Positions 33,596 through 45,879 of a stretch of DNA of 64,000 nucleotides are shown here, in pieces (position 1 is the stretch's first letter; every line of letters starts with the position of its first letter). The stretch is from assembly GCA_016808115.1 (NCBI GenBank), contig JAEQBH010004568.1:62001-126000 (forward strand), written 5' to 3'. This stretch comes from Tetrastigma voinierianum (lineage: Eukaryota > Streptophyta > Magnoliopsida > Vitales > Vitaceae). Both the position numbers and the translations under genes were made by a program. The notes beneath the pieces are model-generated. The model saw only the letters and a program-made list of their open reading frames with translations, searched no databases and was not told the origin of the DNA.

Positions 33596-36500
33596 TGTAA
33601 AACCAGAGAAAATTCTAATTTTCTTAAAAATGGTAAAATTGTAATTTTGGTCAAAATCCGGAATTTTTCTAGATCTCGGATGGCAAAACGGGCTTCACAG
33701 TTGGAATCTTCTCGCAAAATCTAGCTACCACTGTGAAACCCCGAGAAAATCCAATTTTCTGAAAAAGGGCAAAATGGTCATTTCGGTAAAAAATTGAAAT
33801 TTTTCTAGATCTCAGATGACTAAACGGATTTCACCGTTGGAATCGTCTCGTGAAATCTAGCTAACATGTCGAATTTCGTCGAATTCCGAGACAGTCGGAA
33901 TTTCACGTTTTTCGAGGCACCGGGTGTCGGGTGCCGTAAAACGACTTCTGAGAGACATGTGATGTGACAAAAGTCACCTACTACATGTACCCATGTGACA
34001 CATGTTGCATGATTAGTGAGAGGATGAAATGAATGGCTTAGATTAAGCCATGTGTCAAAAATCAAAACTTAGGGACATTGAGGGAATTATTGAAATGTTT
34101 AATTGGATAAAGACAAAAAGATGAATAGTTTTCTTCTTCAAATTGAAGAAGAAAACATGTAGAAGGGCTGGAATTGATGCAATAGGTTGGTGTTTCAAAT
34201 TTTAGAGAGAGAATGAGTGACTTCTCTCTAGATTTCCCGCCATTTGGACCGTCGATTCTCGACGGAGCAAGAAGCAAAATTGTTCTACGCGGCGAGGGCT
34301 ACGCATGGACACCAATTTGGTAGAGTTCCGACAACTTCAAGAGGTAGGGGTCTTCTCCTACTTGTGTTATTCTTTGGCTAAGAGCCATGTGAATGGTTAG
34401 GGATATTCTGAGGCTTGAGTGCTTCGTGTTTCGGTCTCGAAATACTTGAGCCAGGGTGAGAAGATCCTAATTGTGGGTGGTGATCTGGAGCCCTAGGGTT
34501 CCATTCCACGTGAATTGATGTGTGTGTTTGGGTGATTCAAAATGAATTACTTGATTGGTTAATTAGCCCATGTGAGCTAATTTTGGTGTTAGTAGTTTCA
34601 AATTGAACCAAACATGATTTATGTGAGTTAATTATGTTAGTATATACATGTTTATATATTAGCATAAGTTGTTGGAATTGGCTTGGTGTGTGAAATAAAT
34701 GTTAATGTATGGAATTTAATGTGTTAACATGAGTTGAGTCTATAAAATATAATTGTGGAGGAGCCTTTGGAATTAAAAAATGGATTGTTGATTAGCTCAA
34801 GAGAGCTAATTTTGACGTTATTGGTGTGAATTAAATAACATGTGGTATGTGTGTAAATTTTGTTAATATATGCAAAATTGATAGATTGGCATGTGTGGTT
34901 TGGAAATGGCATAATGCATTTCATATGGATCGGGGCAACCTAGAAAAATTAGGTGTGAGTGCATGGCATGAAAGAAATGAAAACGAGGTTTTTCGCGCAT
35001 TGGCTTAGTCATGCGTGAGGGAGTCGGTGAGGACTGAGACACGGGATTAGGTATGTAGACATTCAAGTAGGATCACTGGCCAGGTGTGTGTTTATGTTGG
35101 ATCATTGCATGTGCACTTAGGTGGGGAGTAACCCATATAGGAGATTTCCACTATTGGGCATTGCTCACCCTGTCGAGGGATCATTATTTCAGGTGCAGAG
35201 ACTGTTCGAGAAGACGACGCTTTTTAGAGGCCGATTTTTTTAGAAGAAAGCCAGGTTGTGGTTTTGATGTTTTTTGTATTCGTTTTGTAGAACATGTATT
35301 AAAACTTTAAATTTTGATATATGTTTTGGTTAAGAGTATTGTAATAACTCTTGAACTATTGGTAAATAGTTGATGTAATTTTGTAGTATTGATCGTGGGC
35401 CCCAGTGGCCATTTGCTCATTTATCAGGTATGTGGACCCGATGCTCTTTGTAAAATATTGGGACGAGGTTATCATGTGATTAGACGGAGTTGTACCTTGG
35501 GTGAAGCTCCGTACAAAGAGGAGACTTTTATCGATTTTCGCCAGGTGGTGTCGGGTTACCCGACATCCGCGAATATTCCGCAGGTTGGCGGGTTGTCAGC
35601 GGACCCCGAAATGAGGCGTCACAACCCGCGTCGAATTCCGTCCGAATTAGAGCGATGAAGATTTCATGACTCCGAGGCAAGCGCTGAGAGTAGTGCGGGA
35701 CACTTGGCACATTTTGAGTGGCTCAAGAGGTGCCACGTGTCATGTGCAGAATTAGTCAAACATGAGCTCAAGTGTGGACCACACACATGGCATGATGCCA
35801 TTTGATGAAAATCCCCAGTAGAGGGATAAGTGATAAGGAAATCGAGTCAACCCGATGGTGGCTTGACATGTGGCATGAGAGGACAAGTCCTCTTGACGAA
35901 TCTCGACGGTTTTGGGAGAGAAGAGAGAGAGAAAATGAAGGGAGATTTTTAGAGAGAGAGTACTTCTCTCTAGAATTCCGATGATTGAACCATCGAATCC
36001 GGTGACGAGAAACCGAGTGTCTCAATGCAAAAGCTACAAGTGATGGTTTGAGATTTGGCATTCGGGGAGGTAGGGGTTTTCTCCTACTTGATTTAATCAT
36101 TATTTAAGAACCTTGTTAATGGTTGGAGTGTTTGGAGTGGTTGGGGGCCGAAATGCCGTGAGTTTTCGGTCCTCTGAAGTCAGGGCCAGAAAATTTGGAA
36201 TTTTAGGCGATTCAGACTGACCTGAGTTCGATTTGGGCTTGCCTTTAGGTGGTCCTGTTGTGTGTTGTGATGCTTTGGATAGTACCAATGAACTATCGGA
36301 ATTTTATTGGCCCATGTGAGCCGATTTTGGTGTTATTTCCATAAAAGAATAACATGTTGTTGTGTGTTAAATTTTGTTAATATATGCATGCTTGATATAT
36401 TAACATGTATGATAATTGTGGATAAATTCGGTTAGTATATGCATGCTTAATATATTAACATGAATTGTTGTGAAATGACATATTGCATTTCATATGCACC

Positions 36501-37256
36501 GGGAAACCTAGAGTAATAGGTGTGAGTGCATGACACAGAAAAGTAACAAATAGTGATTGTGAAAGGAATTTTCCAAAGGAAGATTTTAAATTGCCTTGGA
36601 GAGTTGTCTAACAGTTCATCTTGAAGACCCATGGCCCCATTTCGGAGAATTACCAGCCAATTGCCTCGGAGGGTTGTCGATAGATTTTACCGAAATTCGA
36701 TTATTATGTTTTCAAGAACAAAAACCTATTGTTTGAAAATGGTGTTTTCTCACCCTTGGCTTAGGCATGTGTGAGGGTGGGTGAGGACTGAAGTGGAGGT
36801 GAGTCACATTCTCTGCATCATTCATGTAGACATTTGAGTGGGAACATATATGTTTGCACTTAGAATGTTTGGTTTCCATTGCATGAGCACTTAGGTGGGG
36901 AGTAACCCGTGTAGGAGGTTATCACTCTTTGGATGGTACTCACCTATCGAGGGGAAAATTATTTCGAATTACGAGTGTTGGGGAGACGGCGCTCATAGAG
37001 CCATTTTTAGAAGAAAGCCGACATGTGGCTTTGATATATTACAGAAAATATGTAATTAGATTCTTAATTTTGATATATGTTTTAAGTAGAAATCAATCTG
37101 TTATCTTTAAACTATTATAATATAGTTGTTCTCTTTGGTGAGTATGGTCTTATGGGCAGAGCGTGGCCATTTTACTCATCTTATGGGTCTCATGATATGA
37201 GACACAGGTTTTCCGCGGGTTGACGGTGGTCAACGGGAGGGAAATGGGGTGTCACA
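33596..37256 (+). mobile_element. Solo LTR (G3) split by a second solo LTR (G2) of the same family
   Basis: G3 starts TGTAAAACC at 33596, is interrupted at 33731, resumes at 35624 and ends GGGGTGTCACA at 37256. The joined length is about 1.77 kb. The 33596-33731 head repeats the first 136 bp of G2 (the same CTAGATCTC, GTTGGAATC and AAATCTAGCTA blocks), and the sequence after 35624 picks up where the head stops when compared with the family member at 54058-55802. Flanks of the whole are AATAT and AATCT, a probable degenerate target duplication. Confidence 0.8.
33732..35623 (+). mobile_element. Inner solo LTR G2
   Basis: It begins TGTGAAACCCCGAGAAAATCC and ends GAGGCGTCACA, 1.89 kb with TGTGA/TCACA inverted ends. 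It is flanked by ACCAC on the left and ACCCG on the right, likely an altered 5 bp target duplication within G3. It is non-coding. Confidence 0.8.
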
Positions 37257-37929
37257 AATCTCATAATACAGATGCATGACATCAACCTCTAACTAATTTT
37301 TCCCCATGATAATCTATTTATAATATGAAAAGGGATTATTCTTAGGAAAATAAAATAAGATATTACTTTATGAGCATATTATCATTACAAGAGCAAAATT
37401 TCTAGTACTTCAATATGAGTTTTTTTCTAAAGTACCATCACAATATAGAAATTTTAGTGAGTAAAGACATTTCTCTCGAGTCTGAATATAGCATCCATGC
37501 AAAAAACACCCCTTATTTCCGTGAGATCGAAAGAATTAAATCCATTTATATTGATCATAATGCGCATGGTACCACATAATAATATTATGAACAAATCGTG
37601 AGTTCTTAACACGAAATCATATAAAAAGAGCTATTTGGAATAGTTATTTTCTCAGCCAGAAAGGGTAGTGTAACCTATTATGGTCTAGGTTATCTTTGAG
37701 AGGTCATCTTCATCTTGAACTTTAATAAAAATAATAAGGTAAGACCTTATTGGATCAGAGCCATAGAGATGAAAAAGTCATCTCTCCTCACCCATTCAAA
37801 ATTTATTTTTGATCAATACATAGAGCTCTATTGCCAAAGTATCAAAAGGAAACTCAAAGAAATATATCGTCTTTAAGGGATAACTAAAGAAAATTGTGCT
37901 AGTTAAGCATATTTTTTGGACTATGATTA
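37257..37929 (+). repeat. Duplicated host segment, copy 2, left half
   Basis: Host sequence between the nested solo LTRs and element C. Positions 37635-37730 match 32360-32447 and show the empty MITE target. The remainder, including a short AT-rich ORF, is not recognised. Confidence 0.6.
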
Positions 37930-40068
37930 TGCCCCCAAAACCCAGGGGTAGTTGATACGAATCAACCACTTGAATACAAGTGGATGTTGTGTTTTGCGCC
38001 ACTTCGAGGAAAATCGGGAGAGTCTCCTTTGTGGGGGAGCTCTACCCAAAATACAATACACAGCCATCAAACTGTGCAGCGTTCAGTATATGTACATAAG
38101 GTAAAAAACTCTTGGGCCCATAATACAAATACTCATCACAATATATCAAACTATATCAATAGTTTCAAAGTTAATAAACTACTCGCATACAACATATATT
38201 AAAATGGCATTCTAATATAATATGGTGTGACACCAAAGCCACATCGGCTTTCTTCTAAAACAACCTCAAGGGGACTAAATCTCCCTCGCACGCTCCACAT
38301 TTTTTTGTAAAAGGGGGTCCCACGGCGGGGTGACTGGCTTCGATGGGAGAATCGCTACTAAGTTGGCTCTCACACTAAATCGCTGTACGATGTTCCAGTA
38401 AACACACATTCGACAAATGCATGATCCTACTTGAATGTCTACGCGATAACTTCGGATCGAGTCCTCATGGAAGCTCTCTCACACTCGCCCTAAGCCTTGT
38501 ATAAAAATTATTGTTTTTATTAGTGGACAACCCTCCGATGTATATATATATCGGGTGGAAAAATAGGCGATTATTCTGTATTAATTGTTGTGGACTACCT
38601 CAGATGAATATCAATTGGGCGCTCAGACGATTGATATTTTTAGTTTGTGGACTACCCTCAAATGAATTCATGTTACAGACTACCCTCCCAGGCGTTTCTC
38701 TAGACTCATCTCATGCACTAACTCCCTATAGTCTGGAGATAATTGCAGTGCATATGGAATACATGTGTGCGAATTCCGATACCGGTCTAATCACATGCAA
38801 ATATATAAAAACGAATATATTCACAAAAAAATTTAATCACACAAACATGTTATGTAATTATCATTTCAAACATCAAAATTAGCTCACTTGGGCTAATGTT
38901 TAAACACAAGCAATTCGATTCGAATTACTTAACCAAACACATATTTTCACGAAAATACATTTTTCGTGTCACTATTCCTAGGAACAGTAAAACCCTAGGG
39001 TTTACGGTTCCAACACTCAACCATTCATCGGTTCACTTAGTGAACCCGCATTTCACGGCCATTTCCGGCCCCATGCATATCACAATACAATTCATTTCAT
39101 AATTGCACAATTTAGCCACCCAAAAACAGCCCGTAACAGCCCCCTCACGGCCACTATTTGCACATATGGTTTCAATAAATTCCAACCATTCGGTCCCAAG
39201 TTTTGGGACCGATCAATCGGCCATTCAAGGCCTCAAGCTAACCAATACATAATTTATTGAAACATTCATCACACATTTTACCCAAATAGTTCGTAGAACA
39301 GAATACGGACTGTTTGTGGGTCTCAAATCCAAACATTTCGGTTCCAAGGTTTGGAACCGATCAAACGGCCGTTCAAGGCCTCAACCAACCGAAACATTCG
39401 CAAAGTGCTTAAAAGAGGGAATAAAACCAAGTAGGGAGAAACTCCTACCTCTTGGAGTTTGTCAAAAACTCACAAAACCGGAGTCCACGCGTAGCCTGCT
39501 CCGCGTAGAACGTTTTTCCTTCTTGGCCCGAAAACCGCCAACGGTTGGATTTGTCGCAAATCTAGAGAGAAGTCAGAGACCTTCTCTCTAAAAACGCCAT
39601 TGAAGCCCACTGCATCTCCTTCCTCCACTCCATTTCGTTTTGGCTTTTGAAATGTGGGAGATGAAACCTTATAGCAAGTTTTGTCCTTTGGATTCATTAG
39701 TTCATTTTAATTAATTAATTCCACTTCTTTCTCAGTTTTGACATTGGCTCTACCTCGGCCATCCATTTTCTCATTTCTCTACTCATACCACTTATGGAAC
39801 ATGAGTACTTGATATATGACTTTAAAGTCGCATCAAAAAAAATCGTTCTGACACGGCTTAGCGATGCCTCGTAAAATGTGCCATTCCGTGTCGGAATATT
39901 CTGAAATTTTACGTACTAACTAGATTTTACTAGACAATTCCAACGGTGAAATTCGTTTCGTCATCCGAGATCGAGAGAATGATTACAGTTTTTTTATTGA
40001 AATAACAATTTTGTAGCAGCAGTACGATTTGCCTTTTTCCAAAAATTGGAATTTCTCGGGTCTTCACA
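37930..40068 (-). repeat. Element C 3' LTR (left)
   Basis: On the + strand it runs from TGCCCCCAAAACCC to GGGTCTTCACA. It shares with the right LTR the GTGACACCAAAGCCACAT block (38224 and 46168), ACATATATTAAAATG, and a long stretch around AACCCTAGGGTTTAC. It is related to the solo-LTR family at 7828, 33732, 54058 and 61436, with which it shares the ATGATCCTACTTGAATGTC and CTTCTCTCTA blocks. Confidence 0.8.
38520..38695 (+). repeat. Imperfect tandem repeat GTGGACTACCCTC in element C LTR
   Basis: About three units of 65-75 bp carry GTGGAC(A/T)ACC(C)TC, GATGAATATCAATTGGGC and GATTGATATTTTTAG. The same array occurs in the other LTR at 46473-46640, so it predates insertion or is part of the family LTR. 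Confidence 0.7.
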
Positions 40069-40199
40069 TTCTCCCCTCAGCAAAGGAATTTCGTCACGGG
40101 AAGTGCGGACAATCCTCAATCAGCACATGCATACAACTACGCACTCTACCATGCATGTAAATAGTCATTTAAATTTTAAGCGACTTAATTACGTACCTT

Positions 40200-41110
40200 C
40201 ATCCTAAGCAAAGAAGGGATAGGTGGCGCATTGTGTCTCGGCGCTTCCGCGTTGACTCCTCCACTCCGATTGCCGCCCACATAGCCTCTCACTAACAGCC
40301 TCATGGTCTTGCGTCACAAAACTTTGATCCACGGCTATCAACAATACTGCTTGGTCCTTCCTCGAAGGTCCCATCAGTGTCAACCTCGATACGTCACGAT
40401 CTACCACGTGAGTTGGATGCGGGTATCTTTGGAGCATGGAGCGTGAAACCTCGTGGACACCTAACATCTTTAGGCGTGCGCGGCTAACTTGATGCCTTAG
40501 CGGTGCCTATCCTCGAGTATCTCGAAGAGGTGATAAACCTCGCGATAGCTTCCACATTTACGAATTGATCACTCTCTTGGGGCATACCTTGAAGACAACG
40601 ATCCACTAACCTCGGACTCTAAGAATTAGGCATCGTAGACCTACATAGCTCTTTTGTAGGCTCTGAGTCGTGAGAAGACGCTATCATATCAAGCTCACCT
40701 TCTAGGAGGTATCTCTAATCAGATCAGGACCAGTGATGGAGCTCTCTCCCACCCCGGTCCAACAATAACGGTGATCTACATGGCCTCCCATACAATGCCT
40801 CATATGGTGCCATCTGTATACTCGCCTGGTAACTGTTGTTGTAGGCGAATTCTGCTAAGGGCAATTGCTCCTCTACCCTTAAGACCTAGGACGTATGCTC
40901 GCAACGTGTCCTCTAACACCTGTATATAATCCACACAACGTGTAACCCTACACAACCGTTACTTTGTGTGTAAACGTTGACCTTCCCAAGGTCACAATCA
41001 CTGACAGTCCAATGGATCGTCAACCTAATCCATGTCATGAATGACATCCATATACCGAGCCCTTGCTGACTCACCAACACCCAACACAATTTCCAATGGG
41101 TATCCAAATC
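40200..41110 (-). pseudogene. Element C integrase C-terminus and tail (broken)
   Basis: On the minus strand, DTLRAYVLGL at about 40905-40876 is followed, after a frameshift, by LPLAEFAYNNSYQASIQMAP and YEALYGRPCRSPLLLD (about 40865-40755), the very conserved end of the gypsy integrase core. Further down, MLGVHEVSRSMLQRYPHPTH and then LTLMGPSRKDQAVLL (40467-40360) corresponds to the GPY/F and tail region ending near 40204. The catalytic DDE residues are not recovered. Confidence 0.65.
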
Positions 41111-41589
41111 TTAAGTCACTCCCGACTCCTATCATTCAACTTTAAGTCTACATGATAACCTGTCCGTGTGTTTTCATCTCGGGTGCACTCAGGCTACATC
41201 ACTCGATTCTAAGTCTATGTGATACTTGGCTAGTGTGTTTTTCGTTTCGGGTAACATAATTCTTCGGCTTACACTGCGAGCCTGTTACATTCACACATAA
41301 ATTTAGGGTATCTCCTCGGGTCTCTTACATGCACACGAAGTCGGGATATCTCTGGTCTCTCCACACCTAACTCGGGCTTCACCTTAGGGGATTCACATTG
41401 CTTTTACTTTACTTGATACACTTGAATTAGAAACCGGTTCTGATTCGAACTATGAGTCTTCATTGGACGTAGTCCTAAAGACAAACTCAGCCCACACTCA
41501 CCAAGAGTGGTGAATGACCCGTACCGTGTACCCACGCAGGCTCGGCCAGCGATGTTACAGTGCACACGACCTTGATAATGCCACTTGTT

Positions 41590-42340
41590 TGTGACACCCG
41601 ATCCGGGTCCACCATGGCGAATCTCGAGGAGGTCTCTCCTCATAATCCCGACCTATCAGGTCAACTCTCACTCTGCATCCTAGGGAAGAACATATATTTA
41701 CGGCTTCTCTAAAGGCCGTAACCTCTAAGCCCCAGATCAGTCGCATCGGATATGACAACCGGCGAAGGTCCAAACTACTTGTGGCTTAGATGGTGTCAGC
41801 TCATCCATGTCAAAAGCGTCAATAACCCAATATGTCTACCATCCTAAGGTCCACCACGCTTCATTTGCGCAACTCACGATCACAATCACGACTTTGATCC
41901 ACACTCACAGCTACCTCGCTTTATCATGTTGTTGGGGAGTGCTTGTATAGCACCACGGCCCCCCGAAAATAGTTCCTCGGCCGTACTAGGGTGTGGAGGA
42001 ATGAACCTTACTCTCTCTGTTCTCACATTTACTTGGGCTACTTGTTGTCCCGAAGTCTGAGATCCGCATCTCTAGAAGCGATCTCGTCTCACATGCCCGA
42101 TCCGGCCACTGGTCACGAAACTCGTGTGAAGCAGAAGTCTTCTACCTCTTCCCCGAACTAGAAGAAGGCTGATCCTCCCTCTTACTACCAACTTGCAGTA
42201 TCCAGGGTGCTCAGGGCATTCTCAATCTCTCTCTCTATTGTCGGGGTCGTCCCAACCATGGAGTCATGTCCATTAGGTGAAAATCTACGATCTGCCTGAG
42301 ATGGACAACTTCGGCCATTCTCGAATCTCTATTAATACCA
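41590..42340 (-). pseudogene. Element C displaced gag C-terminus and second protease piece
   Basis: Between 42340 and 42060 the minus strand matches the gag C-terminal part of element D (57130-56990), including the GAGAGAGAGATT block and CTTCTTCTAGTTCGGG. A remnant GHVRRDR of a zinc knuckle follows at about 42110. Then 41735-41640 reads SSLGCRVRVDLIGRDYE, paralogous to SSLGIGARIRMIGRGCE of the protease at 43470. These gag-to-protease pieces lie after RT in reading order, where they do not belong, so the interior is a join of two partial elements. Confidence 0.6.
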
Positions 42341-42399
42341 GTAATCGAAACTATGTATCTCGAAGATTGACATTAGGTCTCTCTAACTCATCAACGCCT

Positions 42400-42990
42400 C
42401 AACCTTCTGGGTGTGGCCTCTTGGTACTAACACCACGTGTCCCAAAAATCTCACCTCGGTAAGCGAAACTCGCACTTGCGAGGCAGCGTACAGGCGGTTG
42501 TGCCACCGACAAGCGTAAAAGCAGTCCTCAAGTGATACTGCTCCCACTACGGCGGGAGTAGATCAAGATGTCATCCACAGCGAAGACCACGACAAGCCCA
42601 GTCTAGATAGGGTTGGAATACCTATGCATAGAGATCCATGTTCTTCTTGGTGCATTCACATTCGATCAAAGAGGCATCACCAAGTAAACTCAAAGTGCCC
42701 ATAGTCTGACGCCGTCTTAGGGATATATGGCATCCTAACCCTCGGCCTGATGGTAACCCGGTCACGAAGGTCTATCTTGGAGTAGACTCGCTCCTCTGGT
42801 GATCAAATAAATCATCAATCCTCGGTAATGGGTATCGATTCTTGATCGTAACCTGGTTCAACTGTCGGTAATCAATGCACAGTCGAAGGGTCTTGTCCTT
42901 CTTCTTCGCAAATAGAACCGGAGCTCCCCATGGTGAAGTGCTCGGTCTAATGAACCCCTTGTCCAATAGCTCCTGTGCTTTGGACTCACG
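42400..42990 (-). pseudogene. Element C reverse transcriptase (broken)
   Basis: The frame from 42966 reads DKGFIRPSTSPWGAPVLFAK, then KKDKTLRLCIDYRQLN and NRYPLPRIDDLFDH. These are the classic fingers and palm start of a Ty3/gypsy RT. Near 42530-42440, HHLRTAFT and KCEFRL mark the region just after the catalytic site. The segment between carries stops and a large compression, so the Y-x-DD box is not intact. Confidence 0.8.
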
Positions 42991-43249
42991 AGTTCTACTG
43001 ACTCAGCGTTGCCATCCTATGCGAAGTCATATAGATGGGTGTAGTACCAGGGTGTAACTCGATACGAAGTCTACGACCCTCTGTGGAGGTAGTCGAGGGT
43101 AGCTCATACGGAAAACATCCACATACTCGCGCACCTTGCCGAGGTAGATCTAAGTCTGGTCTCACCTCGTCCTCTAGGGTAAGGCTCGCTAGCCAACCCG
43201 CCAACTGTCCCTGACACCTGGACTCGTATATTGTATGGGGCAAAATATC

Positions 43250-43540
43250 ATGCTTGTCCCCCTGAAATACCACAAGAGTACTGTCCTGCGTGTAGGCGGT
43301 AATCCTCTTCGCTCTGTCGATGCGACCTGGCTATCGACTGATCCATCGCCAGGATGACCTCGAACCGACTGTCCATAATCCTCAGGTCCACTGTGAGTAG
43401 AGTCCCCGAGATCTCTAACTCACAACCTCGACCTATCATTCTTATTCTCGCCCCAATCCCTAGGGAAGAACTCACATACAAAGGCTCCTCTAAGGTCTCT
43501 AGAGGTCCTTGCCCATTTCTACCATATATAGGCCTCATTC
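43250..43540 (-). pseudogene. Element C protease piece
   Basis: GCELEISGTLLTVDLRIMD and EVILAMDQS at about 43424-43325 are the second half of a gypsy aspartic protease (usual pattern FDVILGMDWL). Upstream it is joined directly to the gag N-terminal end (43540), so the gag C-terminus and catalytic loop have been deleted here. Confidence 0.7.
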
Positions 43541-43838
43541 TCTAGCTAGAATGCAGCTAGTCTAATCCTGGTCGCGTCAGAGGTAATCTCCATAGCCTCT
43601 AACACTTTCTCGATCTGCATGAGCCAATGGTTTGTCACCATCGGATCTCCTCCCCCTGTGAAAGTCGGAGGATGATGCGCCCTAAACCTCTGGAGGTTAC
43701 TAGGATCTTCTTGTCTACTTCTTTATCTTGCTTTGTGCGATATGTCGCTATAATACCTCTGACCTCATCAAAGTCTGGCGATCAAACAGCGGTGTGCGGG
43801 CGGTGCCGATGGACACGTCCTCGTCCTCTACTAGCCAT
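43541..43838 (-). pseudogene. Element C gag N-terminal part
   Basis: An ATG at 43838 (minus) begins MASRGRGRVHR, like MASRRKGRRGHGRG of element D gag at 57732. Shared further parts are NLQRFRAHHPP, a GGxDPMVxxHW block and KVLEAMEITSDATRIRLAAF. It stops making sense at about 43541 and goes straight into protease sequence. Confidence 0.75.
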
Positions 43839-44244
43839 CTACATATGTCAAATGGCAACACGATTCATGTAATTTTCATTTCAGTCTAACAAGCAATGCA
43901 CATGCCAATTACTAATAGACTTGACAACCATGAACTGACTCGTTCATTTCCTAAGTGGCGCTAACTTCCAACCACTCAATTTATTTATTCCGATAAAATT
44001 CTAAGCTTTCTTGTTCATTTCAGTACCCAAATCCCTAAGGTCATAGTTCCTAACCTTAGCATTCACCCTTTTTCCTATACACATTACACTATGCATATAA
44101 TTTCCTACGCAACTTCCGCGCAATCACGATTTCAAATGGTAGTTAAATACAACACGGTATCTACGAGGCATAAACACGGCCAGAGACAGCAATCATACAC
44201 ATAACTCAGTGTATACGCAATAATTTTGCATTTAAAATATTGTT

Positions 44245-44330
44245 TTCAACAAAATTTTATTTTCGAAAATTTTATTTTTGAAAATTTTATTTTGAAAATT
44301 TTATTTTCGAAAATTTTATCAAATTTTATT
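44245..44330. repeat. AAAATTTTATTTT(C/T)G tandem repeats
   Basis: About five units of 16-18 bp built on GAAAATTTTATTTT inside the element C leader. Confidence 0.85.
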
Positions 44331-44399
44331 TGATTTTTTTTCATTTATTTAGTTGTAAATATTTAATTTTTTTTTTTCGAAAAATTTTCCCAAAATTGA

Positions 44400-44690
44400 C
44401 TCGAACGATGCGAGTCAAAATCGGATCAAGCGGAGTCGGAAGCGAGCCAGGTTCACAAAAGCCATTAGCGGTAGCCCGGCTAGCATGCCCACCATGCGCA
44501 CGAGCACGCCAGGCAGCGCCGCGCGCCCGTAGCGCCACGCCCATCGCCCAGCGCTGCACATGCGCTACAGCGCCTACGCCCAGCTCGCCCAGCAGCGCCA
44601 CGTGCAGCGCCTGCGCGCCCGCTACCCGCACGCCACAACGCGCGTCCATGAACCCGCGCCCGTCCGGCGCGACCAGCGCTTCTTTACGTA
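44400..44690. repeat. GC-rich GCGCC-type low-complexity island
   Basis: A stretch dominated by CAGCGCC, ACGCCC and GCGCGCCCG motifs. It is by far the most GC-rich spot of the window. Open frames exist on both strands (Ala/Arg- or Pro/Ala-rich), but this is expected in stop-poor GC sequence and no protein family is recognised. Confidence 0.75.
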
Positions 44691-44789
44691 CCGCCTTAAA
44701 CTGTTTGCCACGCCCAGCCTTTGCTTGCCGATGCCATAAGTCTGTTGGCGTATTTCAACCACAACCTTGCCCATGTCCACAGCGAGGGA

Positions 44790-44980
44790 AGATCGCGATA
44801 CAATTTTTGTATTGCGATACAATCTCCCTGCAACCAAGCCTCCTGCAATACAATTCCTAGCTTACTATTGCCTGCAATACAATAACTGTATTGCAATACA
44901 ATTTTCTTGCAGCCCATTTCACTTTAAGTCACAATACACTCTAAATCTTGCAATACAATTCCTCTCTCACAATACAAATT
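44790..44980. repeat. GCAATACAAT repeats
   Basis: CAATACAAT or its reverse complement recurs about ten times, sometimes as inverted pairs (GCGATACAATTTTTGTATTGCG at 44794-44815). Small hairpins are possible. Confidence 0.8.
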
Positions 44981-45109
44981 GGGCAGTAGCTAATTTCCAA
45001 ATACACGGATTTTTTTAAGTTTTTTTCATTATAATTAAAAAAAATTTTCATTTATTTCCAGCAATTGGAAAAATCACTAAAAATCACTAAAATCATTTTT
45101 TTTTTCATT

Positions 45110-45480
45110 CTCTTTGACACTCAAATAAATTCATAAAAATTTATTTTCTTCAATTTTACACCTTGTAAAATCCTAGAAAATTATTTTCTCCTCCTCTTAA
45201 CCAAATAAATTTATCAAATTTATTTTCTTTGCTTAAAATTTTTTTCTCATTTTCCAACAACCCAAATAAATTTAGTAAAATTTATTTTATTTAATTTTCT
45301 TCAGTTTTACACTATAAAACCTTAAAAATTAAATTTCTTCACCTCTAAACCAAATAAATTTATAAAAAATTTTCTGATTCTTCAACGAAAAAATTTTCTC
45401 CCTCCAGTAATTTCTAAAATTTATTTTCTTCCATTTTCTTCAATTCTCATCCAATAAATTTATTAAAAATTTATTTTTCT
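45110..45480. repeat. AAATAAATTTAT-AAAATTTATTTTCTTC repeats
   Basis: Six or so degenerate units of about 45-65 bp with AAATAAATTTAT, AAAATTTATTTTCTTC and a TTTTCAC-type end, part of the element C leader. Confidence 0.7.
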
Positions 45481-45861
45481 TCATTTTCATTTCAGTTTTT
45501 TGTACAACGTGGCTTTTCAATGGCCTGCAAATATTTTCTACACATTCATGTGTGCTATTGATCATAAGCACATAATCAATCTCATCACCTATGACATGGT
45601 AAGCATCACCATTCACACGATAATTCATCAAATCGCAAAGCATACAAAACAACGTTATATGATGTCCTAGTGGTAACAAGTGATTTCCTAGGCAATCTCA
45701 TACCTAAGCAGAACATCCAGACACCTAGTGGTGATTGCTGCCTTACACGACTACGGCCTAGAGCCCAAGCCCTCGATCTCTAGGTTTCCATATACCTATA
45801 CTCATCAAACCACCTAGTGGTGATGGATACCCAAACCAGGCTCACTGGTATTCGTATACCT

Positions 45862-45876
45862 AAGCTCTGGTACAAG
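45862..45876 (-). other. Element C PBS-like site
   Basis: On the minus strand TTGTACCAGAGC lies 3 bp after the LTR end. It resembles TGGTATCAGAGC with three changes. It supports the minus orientation. Confidence 0.5.
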
Positions 45877-45879
45877 GCG

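Larger units (their letters stand above)
43839..45861 (-). other. Element C leader of about 2 kb with low-complexity blocks
   Basis: Between gag and PBS element D has about 320 bp, element C about 2 kb. The parts next to gag (43839-44140) and next to the PBS (45700-45861) match element D. The middle 44200-45700 is additional and consists of AT repeats, a GC-rich island, TGCAATACAAT repeats and more AT repeats. It is not coding. Confidence 0.65.

Noticed and set aside
44330..44860. 176-residue + strand ORF (and 102-residue minus-strand ORF) over the GC island
   Set aside because: Both strands are open because GC-rich repeats lack stop codons. The composition is Ala/Pro/Arg low complexity and the region is the leader of element C. 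No family motif is seen.
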